This document shows positions 33,619 to 34,887 of a DNA stretch of 34,887 nt, piece after piece. The notes under the pieces were generated by a model. The model worked only from the letters and a program-made list of their open reading frames with translations, searched no databases and was not told the DNA's origin. This DNA comes from Betaproteobacteria bacterium (GTDB taxonomy: Bacteria; Pseudomonadota; Gammaproteobacteria; Burkholderiales; Thiobacteraceae): NCBI GenBank assembly GCA_025361165.1, contig JANYAU010000133.1:1-34887 (forward strand), read 5' to 3'. Positions within the stretch are counted from its first letter, which is position 1. The number at the start of each line of letters is the position of its first letter. Position numbers and translations under genes: made by a program.

Positions 33619-33638
33619 ATTCCGGCGAAAGCCGGAAT
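33619..33638. repeat. GAAA-loop palindrome (common intergenic repeat type)
   Basis: ATTCCGGC-GAAA-GCCGGAAT, an 8-bp perfect stem with a GNRA-type loop, inside the longer context CGTCATTCCGGCG...CCGGAATCCAGG. Repeats of the form GTCATTCC-x-GCGAAAGC-x-GGAATCCAG are widespread between genes in betaproteobacteria and gammaproteobacteria. Only one copy is in this window. It differs from the REP unit near panC, so the genome carries at least two palindrome families. Confidence 0.65.
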
Positions 33639-33698
33639 CCAGGATTTTAAAAGCCGGGGCAAACGACTGGATGCCCAAGATACTTTTGCAGAGCTTTC

Positions 33699-34058
33699 TT
33701 AGTGCCGCAGGAGTCGCACAGTATATGCACCAAGCTCCCCAGAAAGGCGAAACAGAACAAGAAGCCCAAGCATTGCCGCGGTTGCTACTGCACCTCCCTT
33801 GAACCCACGCGAGCGAAAAAAGTGAAACGCCAAAGCAAGCGGCGCGAGCATTATCGCGAAAACCTTTAACAATGGCCCGGACGGATGTCCCGCGTCCGCA
33901 TCTAAACGAAGCCACCAAAGCGCCAGCATAGCCACGAAAAGACCGTGCGCGAGCGGAAACGGCCCAAAGGCCTTAAAAGTACCGGTAGCAAGGAACTCGG
34001 CTAACACAAACGCAAAAGCCGACGCGACGAAAAGAATATAGAGAACTGGCTTAGTCAT
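33699..34058 (-). CDS. Small integral membrane protein of unknown function
   Basis: A 119-residue hydrophobic protein with three or four helices: about 5-22 (VLYILFVASAFAFVLAEF), 35-50 (LAHGLFVAMLALWWLRL), 65-80 (LLKVFAIMLAPLALAFHF) and 90-108 (AVATAAMLGLLVLFRL). The start at 34056-34058 is chosen because AAGG stands 7-10 bases upstream and the first helix then starts at once; the open frame runs further to 34151 without support. I do not recognise the family. It lies in the A+T-richer right-hand accessory region. Confidence 0.7.
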   Translation of the reverse strand: MTKPVLYILFVASAFAFVLAEFLATGTFKAFGPFPLAHGLFVAMLALWWLRLDADAGHPSGPLLKVFAIMLAPLALAFHFFRSRGFKGGAVATAAMLGLLVLFRLSGELGAYTVRLLRH

Positions 34059-34074
34059 TGTGAGCCTTGGCACC

Positions 34075-34218
34075 TCAAGTTGAAGGGCTCGCGTGTTTAG
34101 CAGCGTACCCAATCGACATAGACTTGCTCGGCGCGTAAACTGCAATGACACACCCGAATTTCGGCACGACGCGGTCGAGCAGCTTGGCGGGATATTGAGA
34201 AATGGCTTGAGCTTCCAT
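34075..34218 (-). CDS. Candidate 47-residue protein upstream of the membrane protein
   Basis: An ATG frame of 47 codons: MEAQAISQYPAKLLDRVVPK, FGCVIAVYAPSKSMSIGYAA, ending KHASPST. It stops 16 bp before the membrane-protein start, so the two could be one operon, but no good ribosome site precedes it and the composition is only moderately protein-like. It could equally be a fragment. Confidence 0.3.
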   Translation of the reverse strand: MEAQAISQYPAKLLDRVVPKFGCVIAVYAPSKSMSIGYAAKHASPST

Positions 34219-34224
34219 CCGCAA

Positions 34225-34246
34225 AATTTTAGGCTTGACTAAAATT
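34225..34246. other. A+T-rich hairpin before the 47-codon frame
   Basis: AATTTTAG and CTAAAATT (8 bp, perfect) enclose GCTTGA. The surrounding 34,220-34,310 region is unusually A+T-rich for this window (GCAAAATTTATTTGCGATCG and GGAATAAATTTAGATG), consistent with a promoter region or foreign DNA next to the IS30 element. No box pair was chosen. Confidence 0.35.
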
Positions 34247-34348
34247 GATGGCAAAATTTATTTGCGATCGAATTAATGGAATAAATTTAGATGATCGATT
34301 TTAGGTCGCATCACGTTCTAAAGTTGACGCCGCCTATATTACCGAGCG

Positions 34349-34887
34349 GCGGATTCAATCCTGAAGTGCAACCGCATTATGACACGAGTGTAGCTTCTTC
34401 CAAAAAACCTCGTGAGGTGTTTTGAAGCCGAGGCACTTTCTGGGTCGATGGTTGAGGTAATGCATGGCGATAGAGATGTCCTTTTTGGTAATGGAATCGA
34501 AGCGCATTTTCTTTGGGAAGAATTCGCGGATGAGGCCGTTCATGTTCTCGTTGGCGCCCCGTTCCCAGGAGGAATAGGGGTGAGCGAAGAAAAAGTCAGC
34601 ATCAAGTTCCTTGGCGATTCGCTCGTGCTGGGCGAACTCTCTGCCGTTGTCTGTCGTCAGCGTATGGACGCAGGCCGCAAAAGGCGTCAGCAGGGAAATC
34701 AGGGTGTCCGAGACGGCCTGCGCGGTCTTGAACGGGACGTGGGCGAACAAAGAGTAGCGAGACGTACGCTCGTTCATTGTGACGAGGGCCTGCTTCTGTC
34801 CGGCGCCAATGACCAAGTCCGCCTCCCAGTCACCGAAACGCTTGCGGCTACCGACGATCGCTGGACGTTTGTCGATCGAGACCTGGT
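34349..34887 (-). mobile_element. IS30-family insertion sequence, 3' part (truncated by window edge)
   Basis: The inner boundary is an inverted repeat beginning GCGGATTCAA at 34349, with TGCAAC at the same offset as in the left-edge element. Transposase coding sequence runs from within this repeat to the window edge. The element continues beyond the window. It has the same orientation as the left-edge IS30 fragment, so the 34 kb between them lies between direct repeats if both are copies of one element. Confidence 0.85.
34355..34887 (-). CDS. IS30-family transposase, C-terminal catalytic part
   Basis: The frame is open from the window edge to a TGA at 34355-34357 inside the inverted repeat. 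Visible are RPAIVGSRKRFGDWEADLVI (first Asp of the DDE triad in DWEADL), then TTDNGREFAQHE (second Asp) and SSWERGANENMNGLIREFFP with the third acidic residue (the Glu of NENMNG), followed by LNHRPRKCLGFKTPHEVF. These are the signature blocks of IS30 transposases, intact as far as seen. The N-terminal helix-turn-helix is outside the window. Confidence 0.95.
   Translation of the reverse strand, partial: QVSIDKRPAIVGSRKRFGDWEADLVIGAGQKQALVTMNERTSRYSLFAHVPFKTAQAVSDTLISLLTPFAACVHTLTTDNGREFAQHERIAKELDADFFFAHPYSSWERGANENMNGLIREFFPKKMRFDSITKKDISIAMHYLNHRPRKCLGFKTPHEVFWKKLHSCHNAVALQD

Overview
The window reads as a stretch of betaproteobacterial chromosome, most likely of a Nitrosomonadales-type bacterium. 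This is inferred from gene order and protein character; no database search was possible. The supporting signs are the queA-tgt-yajC-secD-secF string, the folK-deoxynucleoside kinase-panB-panC-panD string, hda divergent from purM-purN followed by two DUF3108 proteins, and a lone PilU. Core genes look moderately GC-rich. The far right (about 32.2-34.3 kb) looks richer in A+T. Both ends of the window lie inside IS30-family elements in the same orientation: the first 26 codons of a transposase at the left and the catalytic C-terminal part at the right. The piece may therefore be a contig cut at a repeated insertion sequence.

Layout. 1-469: IS30 end and a gene-poor scar. 470-6445 (minus strand): queA, tgt, yajC, secD, secF and a DedA membrane protein, covering queuosine synthesis and the accessory Sec translocase. 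6482-9230: tRNA-Leu(CAA) with a strong stringent-type promoter, followed by a small remnant island holding a P4-type integrase with one frameshift, a higBA toxin-antitoxin pair with a palindromic operator, and the tail of an IS5-like transposase. 9254-14405 (minus strand): pcnB, folK, dck, panB, panC and panD, with overlapping stops and starts. A REP-associated tyrosine transposase (RAYT) and its REP palindromes sit between panB and panC. 14453-19630: a GGDEF/EAL membrane protein, a HAD phosphatase, Hsp33 and GluQRS. 19648-19794: a nested inverted repeat. 19814-22775: a LysR regulator divergent from pirin, DoxX and nitroreductase genes, reminiscent of the yhaJ/yhaK/yqjF neighbourhood of E. coli. 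22925-25493: two small proteins, PilU and an unrecognised protein. 25810-28758: an Atm1-type ABC exporter, a thioredoxin and Hda. 28845-32225: purM, purN and two DUF3108 proteins.

The most unusual locus is 32261-33276. A near-consensus promoter has a perfect 20-bp palindrome between its -35 and -10 boxes and drives three genes. They are an HMA-fold protein that has lost the metal-binding CxxC, a TusA-like sulfur carrier with an altered CPxP motif, and a MerR-family regulator with a cysteine-rich C-terminus. It looks like a self-regulated stress operon joining sulfur-carrier chemistry to metal or thiol sensing. I do not recognise it as a described system.

The window thus alternates between conserved housekeeping operons and insertion points (tRNA-Leu, panB/panC, the IS30 borders) where mobile or accessory material has entered.
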